Shown here piece by piece: positions 44,576-53,108 of a DNA stretch of 64,000 nt. Position numbers and translations under genes: made by a program. The notes under the pieces are model-generated. The model made no database searches. It worked only from the letters and a program-made list of their open reading frames with translations, and was not told the origin of the DNA. The stretch spans positions 558,001 through 622,000 of the forward strand of contig NZ_BHVZ01000001.1 of the NCBI RefSeq assembly GCF_003865035.1. Reading direction: 5' to 3'. Origin of the DNA: Anaerotignum faecicola. Its GTDB lineage: Bacteria; Bacillota; Clostridia; Lachnospirales; Anaerotignaceae. The first letter of the stretch is position 1. Each line of letters begins with the position of its first letter.

Positions 44576-44835
44576 ATAACCACCGGTAAACCGGTGGTTA
44601 TAGACTGTAGACAAAGTAATTTTGAGGCAGCGGAAGGGCTTGGGAAACAAATCCGTTTCCCAAATGGAATCCGCAGTCGGAATTCACTTCCGGCGAGGAA
44701 AACAGCGAGTTTCGAGGCTTTTAAGCTGATGGAACTCGTCTGTTTATTCTTCTGTCTTAGCAAGTCGAAATCCTGATTTCGACTTAGGGTGTCGACTTTG
44801 TCGACACCCTAAACCACCGGTAAACCGGTGGTTAT
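44576..44835. mobile_element. MITE-like element bounded by identical hairpins
   Basis: Both ends carry the palindrome ACCACCGG-TAAA-CCGGTGGT followed by TAT (44576-44601 and 44812-44835). Inside are more perfect hairpins: TTGGGAAAC/GTTTCCCAA (44640-44663), AAGTCGAAATC/GATTTCGACTT (44762-44785), AGGGTGTCGAC/GTCGACACCCT (44786-44810). No transposase. The look is that of a non-autonomous IS200/IS605- or REP-type element. No second copy was found in this window. Confidence 0.65.
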
Positions 44836-44848
44836 GCTTTTTCAAAAC

Positions 44849-45847
44849 CTATTTATCCAGAACCGCAACCTGAATTGCCTTTACAGCCTCCTCCATGCGC
44901 TTGATATCCTCCGCCTTCAGCCTGATATCCAAACACTTCGCCGTATCCTCTACGCTCAATGCACGGCGCATGCCGACCAGAAGGCTCATTCTGTCATACT
45001 GAGACAGCGCCCAAGCCTCCACCAATGCCGCATAGCTGCAATGATATTCCTCGCACATCGGTGCCCAGAGTGCAAATGCACGGCGCAGTCCTTCCTTCTT
45101 TTCGGGTGCCACCCACGGCAGTCTGGAACGGATGTCCGTTTTCGCAAATTCCTTATCCAGAAACGCAGGAGAGGTCAGAAAGCCCTCCTCCAATACGCCG
45201 TAGGTCTGGAATACAGTATTGTTTTTTCTGCACATCTCAAAATATTCTCTGCCATGGAAGGGAGAAAGAATACTGAAAAATTCCTGCACAACGGATACCT
45301 TACCGCCGACCCTCCGATATGCCGCCAAATCCGCAGGCTGGCTGTTGGAAAGCCCATAGGTACGGATTTTCCCTTCTCTGACCAGATCCTCCAGCGCGCC
45401 GACCGTTTCCTCTACAGGAAAGCTGCCGCAGACATAATGCACAATCACGGAATCCAGATAATCCGTCTGCATTCTGCGCAGAGAATCCTCTACGTCCTTT
45501 TTCACCGCCGCCGCACGGGTGTCATTGTTGACGGTATACCCATCGCGTTCATAATGGAAATTACCGCCCTCATTTCTCCAGTTCAGAGAGCATTTGCTTT
45601 GCAGGATAAAGTCCTGTCTTCTGCCCTTCAACGCCCTGCCGAGCAGCTCCTCGCTTGCCCCTGTGCCGTAAACCGGCGCGGTATCAATATAGTTTATGCC
45701 ATATTCCCGACAGCTGTCCAGCAGATTTCTGGTATCCTCTACCGTAGAATCTCTGTCCGTCCAGACACTGCCGCCGCCAAGTCCCCATGTGCCTAATGCA
45801 ATCACGGAAACATCAATATCCGTATTGCCAAGCTTCTGATATCTCAT
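44849..45847 (-). CDS. Aldo/keto reductase
   Basis: A 332-residue TIM-barrel oxidoreductase. Catalytic tetrad: Asp and Tyr in NYIDTAPVYGTG, Lys in FILQSKCS, His in DSVIVHYV; NADPH-site GLSNSQ and LVGMRRALSVEDT. Substrate unknown. GGAGG precedes the ATG. Its stop is 14 nt from the hairpin-bounded element. Confidence 0.93.
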   Translation of the reverse strand: MRYQKLGNTDIDVSVIALGTWGLGGGSVWTDRDSTVEDTRNLLDSCREYGINYIDTAPVYGTGASEELLGRALKGRRQDFILQSKCSLNWRNEGGNFHYERDGYTVNNDTRAAAVKKDVEDSLRRMQTDYLDSVIVHYVCGSFPVEETVGALEDLVREGKIRTYGLSNSQPADLAAYRRVGGKVSVVQEFFSILSPFHGREYFEMCRKNNTVFQTYGVLEEGFLTSPAFLDKEFAKTDIRSRLPWVAPEKKEGLRRAFALWAPMCEEYHCSYAALVEAWALSQYDRMSLLVGMRRALSVEDTAKCLDIRLKAEDIKRMEEAVKAIQVAVLDK

Positions 45848-45915
45848 TATTATCCCTCCATTTGCTTTGAAAACTGCTTACAGTATACCATATAAGTATC
45901 GAAATGGGTACCGCA

Positions 45916-46800
45916 TCACAGCATACACCGCCGCAGATGGTCAATCACAATCCGCATCGGCTCGGAAACCCATTTTTCCCGATGGTGCAGCAGCTGTGTC
46001 CAGATTTCGATTTCCATTTCAGGCACATTCAGATAGCACAGTGCCCCCTTTTCGATATACGGCTTCGTGATATAATCAGGCAAAAGCGCAAGCCCTGCAT
46101 TCTGCTCCACCAAGGACGCAATCAGCCCTGCATTCCCGCTGACAAAAACAGGCTGAATCTCCAAGGAATGTGCCGCAAGTTTCTCATCCAGCATCCGGCG
46201 GTAGCTCATACCCTTTTCGGTCAGCAGAAACGGCTGCTTCACCAATTCTGTCAAAGCAATGGCATCCCCTGCCGCCAAGGCATTGCCTGCCGCACAAACA
46301 AAATGCACCCCAATCCGACTTTCCTGCTGTATCACATAATTCGTATCGTAAATATGGTTATCCAGCGTATACACAATATCCGCTTCATTCTGGTTTAAAA
46401 GGCGAAACATCTCCTGCGTGCCGGCGGAAATGCACTCCAGCGTAATATCGGGATATTTGCGGTGCAGCTCCGGAAAAATGCGCCGAATCACCTCACTGCT
46501 CAGGGAATCCGCAATCGCCAGACGCACACGCCCATGCACCTTCGTTTCCGCTTTCGTTTCCTCCTGAAAGCTTTCCAAAAGCTCATTGATTTTGTAAGCA
46601 GAGCGCAGCAGACGAATCCCGTGCTCCGTCAGTGTAACCGTGCGGTTGATTCTCTCGAATAAGGGCACACCCAATTCATTTTCCAGCTGGCGAATCTGAA
46701 AGGAAACCGTTGATTGGGAATAGCCTAGCTTATCCCCCGCCTTCGTGAAGCTGCGCAGCTCCGCTACATGTATGAAAGTAACCAGATTTTTGATATCCAT
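45916..46800 (-). CDS. LysR-family regulator divergent from the structured RNA
   Basis: A 294-residue LysR-type regulator: winged helix (MDIKNLVTFIHVAELRSFTK; SQSTVSFQIRQLENELG) and a two-lobe periplasmic-binding-like domain. AAAAGGAG precedes ATG 46800. A gene divergent from a LysR regulator is usually its target; here the divergent unit is the RNA at 46.95 kb. Its own promoter carries a perfect 11-bp inverted repeat. Confidence 0.94.
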   Translation of the reverse strand: MDIKNLVTFIHVAELRSFTKAGDKLGYSQSTVSFQIRQLENELGVPLFERINRTVTLTEHGIRLLRSAYKINELLESFQEETKAETKVHGRVRLAIADSLSSEVIRRIFPELHRKYPDITLECISAGTQEMFRLLNQNEADIVYTLDNHIYDTNYVIQQESRIGVHFVCAAGNALAAGDAIALTELVKQPFLLTEKGMSYRRMLDEKLAAHSLEIQPVFVSGNAGLIASLVEQNAGLALLPDYITKPYIEKGALCYLNVPEMEIEIWTQLLHHREKWVSEPMRIVIDHLRRCML

Positions 46801-46840
46801 AACTGCTCCTTTTTCCCATCCTTCAACATTCTTTCTCTTC

Positions 46841-46891
46841 ACTCTATCCGAAATGCCGCAAAAAATCAAGATAGAATCTTTCTTGATTTTT
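46841..46891. promoter_or_regulatory. LysR promoter and putative operator
   Basis: Minus strand TTGATT (46869-46864), 17 nt, TAGAGT (46846-46841). The -35 lies inside a perfect inverted repeat AAAAATCAAGA (46861-46871) / TCTTGATTTTT (46881-46891), centred about 73 nt upstream of the divergent RNA start, a place usual for LysR recognition sites. It could also act as a terminator-like hairpin. Confidence 0.6.
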
Positions 46892-46913
46892 TCTTCTTTT
46901 TCCATCAGCCGTA

Positions 46914-46942
46914 TTGCTTTTCTCTGCCTGCTGCGGTATAGT
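46914..46942 (+). promoter_or_regulatory. Promoter of the structured RNA
   Basis: TTGCTT (46914-46919), 17-nt spacer, TATAGT (46937-46942). Predicted start near 46949. Confidence 0.7.
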
Positions 46943-46948
46943 AGAATG

Positions 46949-47312
46949 AAGAAGGATAAACTTAAGCAGCGTTTCGGGCGTAGGCCGGTGGGCTTTGCAT
47001 ATCGGCACTTAATCGTCCTTCTTGAACGGATACCGCTTGGCGGAACGGCTCGGGGAATTGTACCCCGGTGCCAAGGGAAACCTTGCGGAAATAGGATTGG
47101 GAATAAGGATTGACGCAGAATATGCCTTCCTGCCCTTCGGGCATAGCCGAAGTATTTGCGGTATCTCGGAAATACGCTATTCTGCAGGCTGAGTCAACGG
47201 AATGATTCCTAGAAGATGGAGGACGCTTCGGCGAAGAATCCCGCTAGGCTTCCGTTGCAAGCAAAAAAAGAGCCTGATTTCACTGTGCACATGAAATCGG
47301 CTCTTTTTCTTT
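46949..47312 (+). ncRNA. Candidate large structured non-coding RNA
   Basis: About 360 nt without a credible coding frame. Nested long helices are visible: GAAGGA 46951/TCCTTC 47016 with TTAAG/CTTAA inside and GCCGGT/ATCGGC; CCGC 47033/GCGG 47085 with TTGGC/GCCAA and CGGGG/CCCCG; a GAAA tetraloop hairpin at 47073-47084; GCAGAATA 47115/TATTCTGC 47178 enclosing TGCCC/GGGCA and GTATTT/AAATAC; CAACGGAA 47195/TTCCGTTG 47250 enclosing CCTAG/CTAGG and CGC-TTCG-GCG. It ends in a strong terminator. I do not see the signatures of tmRNA, RNase P, SRP RNA or a T-box; it may be a known class that I fail to recognise. Confidence 0.65.
47265..47308. terminator. Terminator of the structured RNA
   Basis: AAAAAGAGCC, one mismatch, GATTTCA (47265-47282) pairs with TGAAATC then GGCTCTTTTT (47292-47308), then CTTTTTT. 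Confidence 0.85.
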
Positions 47313-47355
47313 TTTACTGCCCTATAAAAAAGAATGCCGAAAATCAAAAAGGATA

Positions 47356-47384
47356 TTGCATTTTTGATTTCTTTGTAGCATAAT
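47356..47384 (+). promoter_or_regulatory. Promoter of the putative antitoxin RNA
   Basis: TTGCAT (47356-47361), 17 nt, CATAAT (47379-47384). It points toward the toxin gene 3' end. Confidence 0.5.
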
Positions 47385-47390
47385 AAAAAC

Positions 47391-47490
47391 AAGAGGAACA
47401 ACCGCCCACAAGGTGGGTTGACCTATTGACAAAGGGACATAGAAAGCCACCCTGCAACCGGTCAAAGTATTAGGGTGGTTTTTCTATGTC
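47391..47490 (+). ncRNA. Putative type I antitoxin RNA
   Basis: A transcript starting near 47391 would run antisense to the toxin mRNA tail and stop at a long stem: GACATAGAAA and CCACCCT (47436-47453) against AGGGTGG and TTTTCTATGTC (47472-47490). The same stem can terminate the toxin mRNA on the other strand. The coding part of the toxin is not covered. Confidence 0.45.
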
Positions 47491-47502
47491 TAAAATAAAA
47501 GA

Positions 47503-47586
47503 CTATCTGAGATTCAAAAATATGAATGTCAGCAATGCAAGAAGGAATGTCCCAAAAGACATTAAGTCTTTAAAGTCAAACTTCAT
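47503..47586 (-). CDS. Type I toxin-like holin-type peptide
   Basis: A 27-residue peptide, ATG at 47586, strong GGGGGTGGT upstream. It begins MKFDFKDLMSFGTFLLALLT and ends in a hydrophobic stretch plus Arg: one membrane helix with the FGTFLLALLTFI pattern seen in Firmicute putative holin-like toxins. A promoter (TTGTGC-N17-TACAAT, 47682-47654) and a 5' stem (ATTCTACATAGAAT) next to the ribosome site support real expression. Confidence 0.65.
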   Translation of the reverse strand: MKFDFKDLMSFGTFLLALLTFIFLNLR

Positions 47587-47653
47587 CAGCACCACCCCCA
47601 TTCTATGTAGAATGAAGGTCAAGCCACCCTGTACACGATTGTTCCATAACAGC

Positions 47654-47682
47654 ATTGTAGCACACCAACACACACCGCACAA
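47654..47682 (-). promoter_or_regulatory. Promoter of the toxin-like gene
   Basis: Minus strand TTGTGC (47682-47677), 17 nt, TACAAT (47659-47654), giving a 5' UTR of about 60 nt. Confidence 0.6.
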
Positions 47683-47692
47683 GCGAACAAAG

Positions 47693-47716
47693 AAAAAGAG
47701 CCTTTCGGCTCTTTTT
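47693..47716. terminator. Terminator of the RNase J gene
   Basis: AAAAAGAGCC-TTTC-GGCTCTTTTT, 4 nt past the minus-strand stop, T-rich on both sides. Confidence 0.85.
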
Positions 47717-47719
47717 CTT

Positions 47720-49576
47720 TTATACTTCCATAATAATCGGCAGAATCATCGGACTTCTCTTTGTCTTCTGCCAAATATAATTTTTCAGCGTATCCTTAAT
47801 GACACCCTTGATATAATTCCAGCTTGTAACATTCTTTTCCTCGCATTTCAGCAGCGCATCCAACACGCAGGCGCGCGCCTCATCCATCAGATTTTCTGCC
47901 TCGCGGACATATACAAACCCTCTGGAAATAATATCGGGGCCGGAAACAATCGTCCCCATTTCTCGGTCCATGGAAACCACAACCACCATCAGTCCATCCT
48001 GTGACAAATGCTTTCTGTCACGCAGAACGATATTGCCGACATCGCCAACGCCCAAGCCGTCTACCATAATCTGTCCCACAGGCACAGTTCCGGTAACCTT
48101 CGCCTCATTTTTGTTGACCTCCAGCACCTCACCCAGCTTCATCACGAAGATGTCATTTTTATCCATCCCCATGGAAATCGCCAAATTCTTGTGACAGGAA
48201 AGGTGCATGAATTCCCCATGCACAGGCATGAAGAACTTCGGCTTTGTCAGCGCCAGCATCAGCTTCAGCTCCTCCTGACGGGCGTGACCGGAAACGTGGA
48301 TATCCTCAATATCTCCATAAACCACGTTTGCGCCCTTTTTCAGCAGCTCATTCACCACACGGGAAATGCTTTTTTCATTCCCCGGAATGGCAGATGCACT
48401 GATGATAATTTTATCATCAGGCTTTACGTTAATCTGCTTATGCTCGCCGGATGCGATACGGGACAGGGCGGACATTGTCTCCCCTTGGCTGCCTGTCGTA
48501 ATGATAACCAGCTGATCATCCCGATAATTTCTTGTTTCGTTAATATCAATCAGCGTTCTGGGCGGAATCCAGAGATAATCCAGCTCGGATGCCGTTTTCA
48601 CCGCATTGACCATACTGCGACCGATAATGGCAACCTTTCTGCCGTACATATACGCCGCATTGATAACCTGCTGAATACGATGAATGTTTGAGGAGAAGGT
48701 CGCAACCATGATACGGTTCTTCGGTGTTTCCTCGAAAATCTTCTCGAACACCTTCCCCACGTTCTTTTCAGACATCGTGAAGCCCTTTCTCTCGGCATTG
48801 GTGCTGTCGCTCATCAGCAGGAGAACTCCCTCCTTGCCCAGTGCGGCAAACCGCTGTAAATCAATCACATCCCCGTCAATGGGAGTATAGTCCACCTTAA
48901 AGTCGCCCGTATGCACCACAACGCCCACAGGTGTATGGATTGCCAGTGCGACCGCGTCTGCGATAGAGTGGTTCGTATGGATAAATTCCACAACCATCTG
49001 TCCCAGCTTTACCTTTTCGCCGGGTACAACCGTATGTCTTGTTGTGGAATCCAGCATTTTATGCTCTCTCAGCTTATTTTCCAGAAGCCCCAGTGTCAGC
49101 AGTGTCCCGAATACGGGTACGTTAATCTGCTTGAGAATATAGGGCAATGCGCCGATATGATCCTCGTGTCCGTGTGTTAATACAATCCCTTTGATTTTGT
49201 CGATGTTTTTTGTCAAATAAGTCACGTCAGGGATAACCAAATCGATCCCCAGCATATCATCCTCAGGGAATGCCAGACCGCAGTCGATGATGATAATATC
49301 ATCGCCATATTCCAGAACCGTCATATTTTTACCGATTTCATCCAGACCGCCCAGCGCGATCACCTTCAGGTTCATCTTGGGCTTTGCCTTTGCGCGGCTC
49401 TTTGTGCGCTGCTTCGGCTTTGCCGCCGGTTTCGCCGTCATCTTCGCAGCCGGCTCCTTTTTCGCCTTCGGCTCTGTCTTTGCCCTGCTGTCCGCCTTTG
49501 TCTTTGCTGTTCTCGTTTTGGTTTCCTTCGTGGAATCCTTTCCGTTTGTCTCCTTTGCGGATTTTTTCTCTGCCAA
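47720..49576 (-). CDS. rnj: Ribonuclease J
   Basis: A 618-residue metallo-beta-lactamase/beta-CASP nuclease: LTHGHEDHIGALPY (metal site), HTGDFKVD, DSTNAERKG, IITTGSQGE, VSGHARQEELKLM, then the C-terminal oligomerisation domain. Acts in mRNA decay and 16S maturation. The start is a TTG at 49576 with AAGGAGG 8 nt before it; the ATG at 49609 overlaps that site. The first 65 residues form a Lys/Ala/Thr-rich low-complexity extension not found in B. subtilis RNase J1. Confidence 0.95.
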   Translation of the reverse strand: MAEKKSAKETNGKDSTKETKTRTAKTKADSRAKTEPKAKKEPAAKMTAKPAAKPKQRTKSRAKAKPKMNLKVIALGGLDEIGKNMTVLEYGDDIIIIDCGLAFPEDDMLGIDLVIPDVTYLTKNIDKIKGIVLTHGHEDHIGALPYILKQINVPVFGTLLTLGLLENKLREHKMLDSTTRHTVVPGEKVKLGQMVVEFIHTNHSIADAVALAIHTPVGVVVHTGDFKVDYTPIDGDVIDLQRFAALGKEGVLLLMSDSTNAERKGFTMSEKNVGKVFEKIFEETPKNRIMVATFSSNIHRIQQVINAAYMYGRKVAIIGRSMVNAVKTASELDYLWIPPRTLIDINETRNYRDDQLVIITTGSQGETMSALSRIASGEHKQINVKPDDKIIISASAIPGNEKSISRVVNELLKKGANVVYGDIEDIHVSGHARQEELKLMLALTKPKFFMPVHGEFMHLSCHKNLAISMGMDKNDIFVMKLGEVLEVNKNEAKVTGTVPVGQIMVDGLGVGDVGNIVLRDRKHLSQDGLMVVVVSMDREMGTIVSGPDIISRGFVYVREAENLMDEARACVLDALLKCEEKNVTSWNYIKGVIKDTLKNYIWQKTKRSPMILPIIMEV

Positions 49577-49856
49577 AAAACACACCTCCTTTTTTGTTTT
49601 CTCTGTCATTTTCTTTATAGTATGGCGTAAAAAAGTTCTCTTTAAACGGCAGAATCAGCGCCCCTTTTCCAAAAAAGGGCAAACAGAAAAAGAGCAGTCG
49701 ATACTCAACGATTGCAAAAACATTTCCGCTCCGTTTTTCCAATCCGATGAGTGCTGCTGTTTTTCCTTCCGTATTCTGCTGTTTCTTTTTCCGCTCATTT
49801 TTGTATAAAAAGGGACTTTTGCAGACCGCAAAAAATCACCCTAATACATTCGTCAA

Positions 49857-50162
49857 TCAGTCATCCGTTTCTACGGTATAATCCTCTGCCTTCTGGGCAA
49901 ACAAATCTGCCACGCGGTCAAATTCCGCGTCATCCTCCACCAATTCATACGTCACATCATCCGTATTGATGGAAACCTCCTTCAAAATGATGGCATCTGT
50001 TTCATCATCATCCATCAATTCTGTTTCCACTACCAAAAGGTAGCGTTCGCCGCCGCAGGCAACATTATCAATGATGGAAAACTCCACTGCATCACCGTTT
50101 TCATCTGTCATAGTAACCACTTCAAATTCCAGATCATTGATTTCGTCATAAATATCCGCCAT
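49857..50162 (-). CDS. DUF1292 protein (YrzB type)
   Basis: A 101-residue very acidic protein with the DUF1292 pattern DENGDAVEFSIIDNV and GERYLLVVE, ending in an acidic tail. Usual neighbour of ruvX and ireB; function unknown. GAGGAG precedes the ATG. Confidence 0.92.
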   Translation of the reverse strand: MADIYDEINDLEFEVVTMTDENGDAVEFSIIDNVACGGERYLLVVETELMDDDETDAIILKEVSINTDDVTYELVEDDAEFDRVADLFAQKAEDYTVETDD

Positions 50163-50179
50163 AAAATTCTCCTCTATTC

Positions 50180-50608
50180 TTATCCTTTCGCCTTGCTGTC
50201 AAGATAGCCCTGCAAAATATGCACCGCCGCCATCTTGTCAATGACGCTTTTTCTCTGATTATGGTTCAGCCCAACCTCGCGCAGAGAACGCTCCGCCGCA
50301 ATGGTGCTGAATCTTTCGTCCCAGAGCAGAACCTCTGCCTTGGGGAATCTTCTTTTCACGCGTTCGCAGAAATCCTTTGTTTTGACACATCTGTCCCCTT
50401 CGGAGCCGTCCAGATTTTTCGGATAGCCCAGAACGATTGTCTCTGCCTGATATTGTTCCACCAGCTCTGCCAGTCTACGCATACATTTCTTAAATTCCAT
50501 GGAACTTTCCCTTCGGATAATCTCCACGCCCTGTGCCGTCCAGCCAAAAGGGTCGCTGACCGCAACACCAATGGTTTTGTCACCAAAATCCAACCCTAAA
50601 ATACGCAA
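50180..50608 (-). CDS. ruvX: Putative pre-16S rRNA nuclease YqgF / RuvX
   Basis: A 142-residue RNase H-like protein: GLDFGDKTIGVAVSDP, ETIVLGYPKNLDGSEG, LWDERFSTIAAE, and IDKMAAVHILQGYLD. It matures 16S rRNA, formerly called Holliday resolvase. The start is a TTG at 50608 after AGAGGA. Sits between ireB and DUF1292 as in most Firmicutes. Confidence 0.95.
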   Translation of the reverse strand: MRILGLDFGDKTIGVAVSDPFGWTAQGVEIIRRESSMEFKKCMRRLAELVEQYQAETIVLGYPKNLDGSEGDRCVKTKDFCERVKRRFPKAEVLLWDERFSTIAAERSLREVGLNHNQRKSVIDKMAAVHILQGYLDSKAKG

Positions 50609-50635
50609 TTCGGTTCCTCTTTCTTTTTCCGACGA

Positions 50636-50896
50636 TTACTCGTTACGGTCTAAATAATCCTTTACCAGCTCCTCCAGAAGCTCATCCCGTTCCAGCTTAC
50701 GAATCAGCACACGGGCATTCTGATAGCTTGTAATATAAGTCGGGTCACCGGAAAGGATATAGCCTACAATCTGGTTGACAGGATTATAGCCCTTTTCCCG
50801 CAAGGCATTGCTCACTGCCATCAGGATTCGCTTTGCTTCGTTTTCGGGTTCTTTTTCCAATCTGCCGAAATACTGTGTTTCATGTAAATTTGCCAT
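50636..50896 (-). CDS. IreB-family regulatory phosphoprotein
   Basis: An 86-residue protein (DUF965): [56 protein letters not shown]. IreB is a target of the PASTA kinase IreK and influences cell-wall stress tolerance. ATG 50896 follows GGAGAG. First gene of ireB-ruvX-DUF1292. Confidence 0.95.
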   Translation of the reverse strand: MANLHETQYFGRLEKEPENEAKRILMAVSNALREKGYNPVNQIVGYILSGDPTYITSYQNARVLIRKLERDELLEELVKDYLDRNE

Positions 50897-51059
50897 ATTT
50901 TTCACTCTCCATTCTGCGGCAGTGCCGCCCCCCTTATATCCCAAATATATTTACAGGAAAATTTCCTGTTATCTGTAAAATCAGCTATCTTTATGATACA
51001 TGAAAAAAAACCTGTTTGCAACCATATTCTCTTTACATAATTATTACAAATTCCTTTTC

Positions 51060-52358
51060 TTATACCTCTGCATCCCCGAAAAGCATTTCGCCCTCCGCCC
51101 TTGTGATGTGGGTTTTGCAAATGCGGTTTGTCAAATCGACTTCGCTTCTGCCATGCACCTTCATATAGTTCGTGGTATGCCCTTCATAAATCCCATCGCC
51201 GACGGCTCTTTCATACAGCACCTCCGCATCCGTCCCAACGGCATCCACCAGAAATTCCGCCGCCATTTTGTCGCTCAGCTGAATGAGCGTATGGCTTCTT
51301 TCGGCTTTTACCGCATTGAGCAGCTGATCCTTCCTTGCCGCCGCAGGTGTGCCGCGCTTGGGCGAATAAGGAAATACATGAATCTTCGCAAAGCCGATTT
51401 CCTCCGCAAAGGCATAGCTTTCCCTGAAATCCTCCTCGGTTTCTCCAGGGAAGCCGACAATGATATCCGTTGTCAGCGCAACCTTCGGCAGATATTTCCT
51501 GAGCGTCGCTGCCGCCTGTCTGTATTTCTCCGTATCATATTTCCGGTTCATTTCCTTCAGGGTTTTATCGCAGCCGCTCTGCAGGGAAAGATGGAAATGG
51601 TCGCAGACCTTTGGCAGTGCCGCCATGGTCTGTGCAAATTCCTCCGTCACCACATTCGGCTCAATGGAGCTGAAGCGAATCCGCTCAATTCCTTCCACCT
51701 CATGCACCTGCTTGAGAATATCCAGCAGAGAGGTATCCCTTCTGTCCTTGCCGTAGCTTGCCACATGGATGCCCGTCAGCACAACCTCTTTAAAGCCGTT
51801 CTCCGCCAAACGCTTTACCTCAGCCACAACCTCCTGCGGCTCTCTGCTGCGGATAGGGCCTCTCGCATAAGGAATGATGCAGTAGGAGCAATACTGGCTG
51901 CACCCATCCTGAATTTTCAGATAGGCTCTTGTTCTGTTTGCCAGCTTTTGAATGGAAAGCGGCTCAAATACACGCTCCTTCATAATATCGGAAACGTGGT
52001 TTTCCACGCCGTTTGCCCTGTCATACTGCTCCACCATTTCCACAATCTGCGCTCTGTCCTTCGTTCCGATGACCAGGTTCACGCCTGCAATCTCCATCAG
52101 CTCCTTGGGCGCAGTCTGCGCATAGCAGCCGACAACCGCCACAATGGCATTTTCATTCTGCCGCTTTACCTTACGAATCAGCTGACGGGATTTCTTGTCC
52201 CCGAAATTCGTTACCGTACAGGTATTGATGACATACACATCCGCTTCTTCATCAATCCCCACAATTTCATAGCCCTTTTCTGCGAACAGCTCCGCAATGG
52301 CTTCGCTTTCATACTGATTTACCTTGCAGCCCAATGCAAAACTTGCTGCTTTCTTCAT
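51060..52358 (-). CDS. mtaB: tRNA t6A37 methylthiotransferase MtaB
   Basis: A 432-residue radical-SAM methylthiotransferase. N-terminal MTTase domain with Cys in LGCKVNQYE, NTCTV and VVGCYAQ; radical-SAM CSQYCSYCIIPYARGPIRSR; C-terminal TRAM (about 370-430). The CSYCIIPYARG form distinguishes MtaB from MiaB. It converts t6A to ms2t6A. AAGGAG precedes the ATG. Confidence 0.96.
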   Translation of the reverse strand: MKKAASFALGCKVNQYESEAIAELFAEKGYEIVGIDEEADVYVINTCTVTNFGDKKSRQLIRKVKRQNENAIVAVVGCYAQTAPKELMEIAGVNLVIGTKDRAQIVEMVEQYDRANGVENHVSDIMKERVFEPLSIQKLANRTRAYLKIQDGCSQYCSYCIIPYARGPIRSREPQEVVAEVKRLAENGFKEVVLTGIHVASYGKDRRDTSLLDILKQVHEVEGIERIRFSSIEPNVVTEEFAQTMAALPKVCDHFHLSLQSGCDKTLKEMNRKYDTEKYRQAAATLRKYLPKVALTTDIIVGFPGETEEDFRESYAFAEEIGFAKIHVFPYSPKRGTPAAARKDQLLNAVKAERSHTLIQLSDKMAAEFLVDAVGTDAEVLYERAVGDGIYEGHTTNYMKVHGRSEVDLTNRICKTHITRAEGEMLFGDAEV

Positions 52359-52418
52359 ATTAAAACGCTCCTTCGCGGCAGAAAAATTTCCTTTTGCTCT
52401 GCCGCTCTCTATTATTCA

Positions 52419-52970
52419 TCAATTTATTCTGAAAAACAACGGTAATATCTTCATTGCTACCGTTACATCCTTTCCGGAAAGCCAGACCAGATGCTCTCTG
52501 AGCATTTCCCAGCGTTCCTTTTTGGGCGTAACCTGCGCGCAGATGGTCTCCATGGCATCCAAATGCACCATGATATCCTCCCGCTCCACAAGGGAAAGCC
52601 CCTGCATCATGCCGATTTCCAGCCGCACCGTTGTAAAATCCGCATTAAAATTCAGCTCCTCCCGCTCCTTGGCAATGGAATATTCGATTAAGCCTTCGTT
52701 GCTGTATCCATTTTCCCGAAACAGCTTCATCCGCTCCAGCAATGTCCGCACGTTCTCCCGATAATTCTCCGCCATATCCGCGACATCCTCATACGGCTGA
52801 ATGACCTTCAGCCTCTTCGTGAAGCCTTCGATTCTTTCGGCATAATGCTCCAGAAGCAGGCGGAACAGCTCCTCCAAGGCATCGCTGTCATAGGAGGATG
52901 CCTCCCAAACACGTTCCACGCGGTCAATATCCTCGTCAATCATGGTTCGTATATCCTTTTCCTCCGGCAT
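52419..52970 (-). CDS. Hypothetical helical protein
   Basis: A 183-residue mostly helical protein (MPEEKDIRTMIDEDIDRVER at the start), with repeated charged heptads in the middle (coiled-coil like) and ending MKILPLFFRIN. No family recognised. A promoter TTGCCA-N18-TATACT (53037-53008, minus) lies upstream. ATG 52970 follows GGTGGAGG closely; ATG 52943 is the alternative. It lies 60 nt before mtaB. Confidence 0.65.
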   Translation of the reverse strand: MPEEKDIRTMIDEDIDRVERVWEASSYDSDALEELFRLLLEHYAERIEGFTKRLKVIQPYEDVADMAENYRENVRTLLERMKLFRENGYSNEGLIEYSIAKEREELNFNADFTTVRLEIGMMQGLSLVEREDIMVHLDAMETICAQVTPKKERWEMLREHLVWLSGKDVTVAMKILPLFFRIN

Positions 52971-53108
52971 ATCCTCCACCGCCCCTTCTGCATTTAAATT
53001 ATCTTTTAGTATAGCATAAAAACAAGGGCTCTGGCAAGAAGCCCGCCCCGTTAAAACCGTTTTTTCGCAAAAATCGCAAAAACTCTGCAAAAGAACGCCC
53101 GATTCCGA

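Noticed and set aside
44470..44763. A 97-codon minus-strand frame through the hairpin element
   Set aside because: It runs across several perfect palindromes and has no ribosome site; such frames are common artefacts of repeat elements.
46962..47144. A 60-codon frame inside the structured RNA
   Set aside because: Minus-strand frame without ribosome site across strong stems; the RNA interpretation explains the region better.
46949..47312. tmRNA, RNase P or T-box identity for the structured RNA
   Set aside because: No tRNA-like ends with GTTC-type T arm and CCA, no GAGGAAAGTCC and ACAGAA pair, and no GGTGG T-box bulge.
47486..48004. A 172-codon plus-strand frame
   Set aside because: It starts in the toxin locus and runs antisense into the RNase J gene; only an ATG near a hairpin supports it.
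49664..49680. CCCTTTT/AAAAGGG hairpin upstream of RNase J
   Set aside because: No T run on either strand after the stem, and no partner structure, so not listed as a terminator.
51000..52445. A 481-codon plus-strand frame
   Set aside because: Shadow of mtaB on the other strand; no ribosome site.
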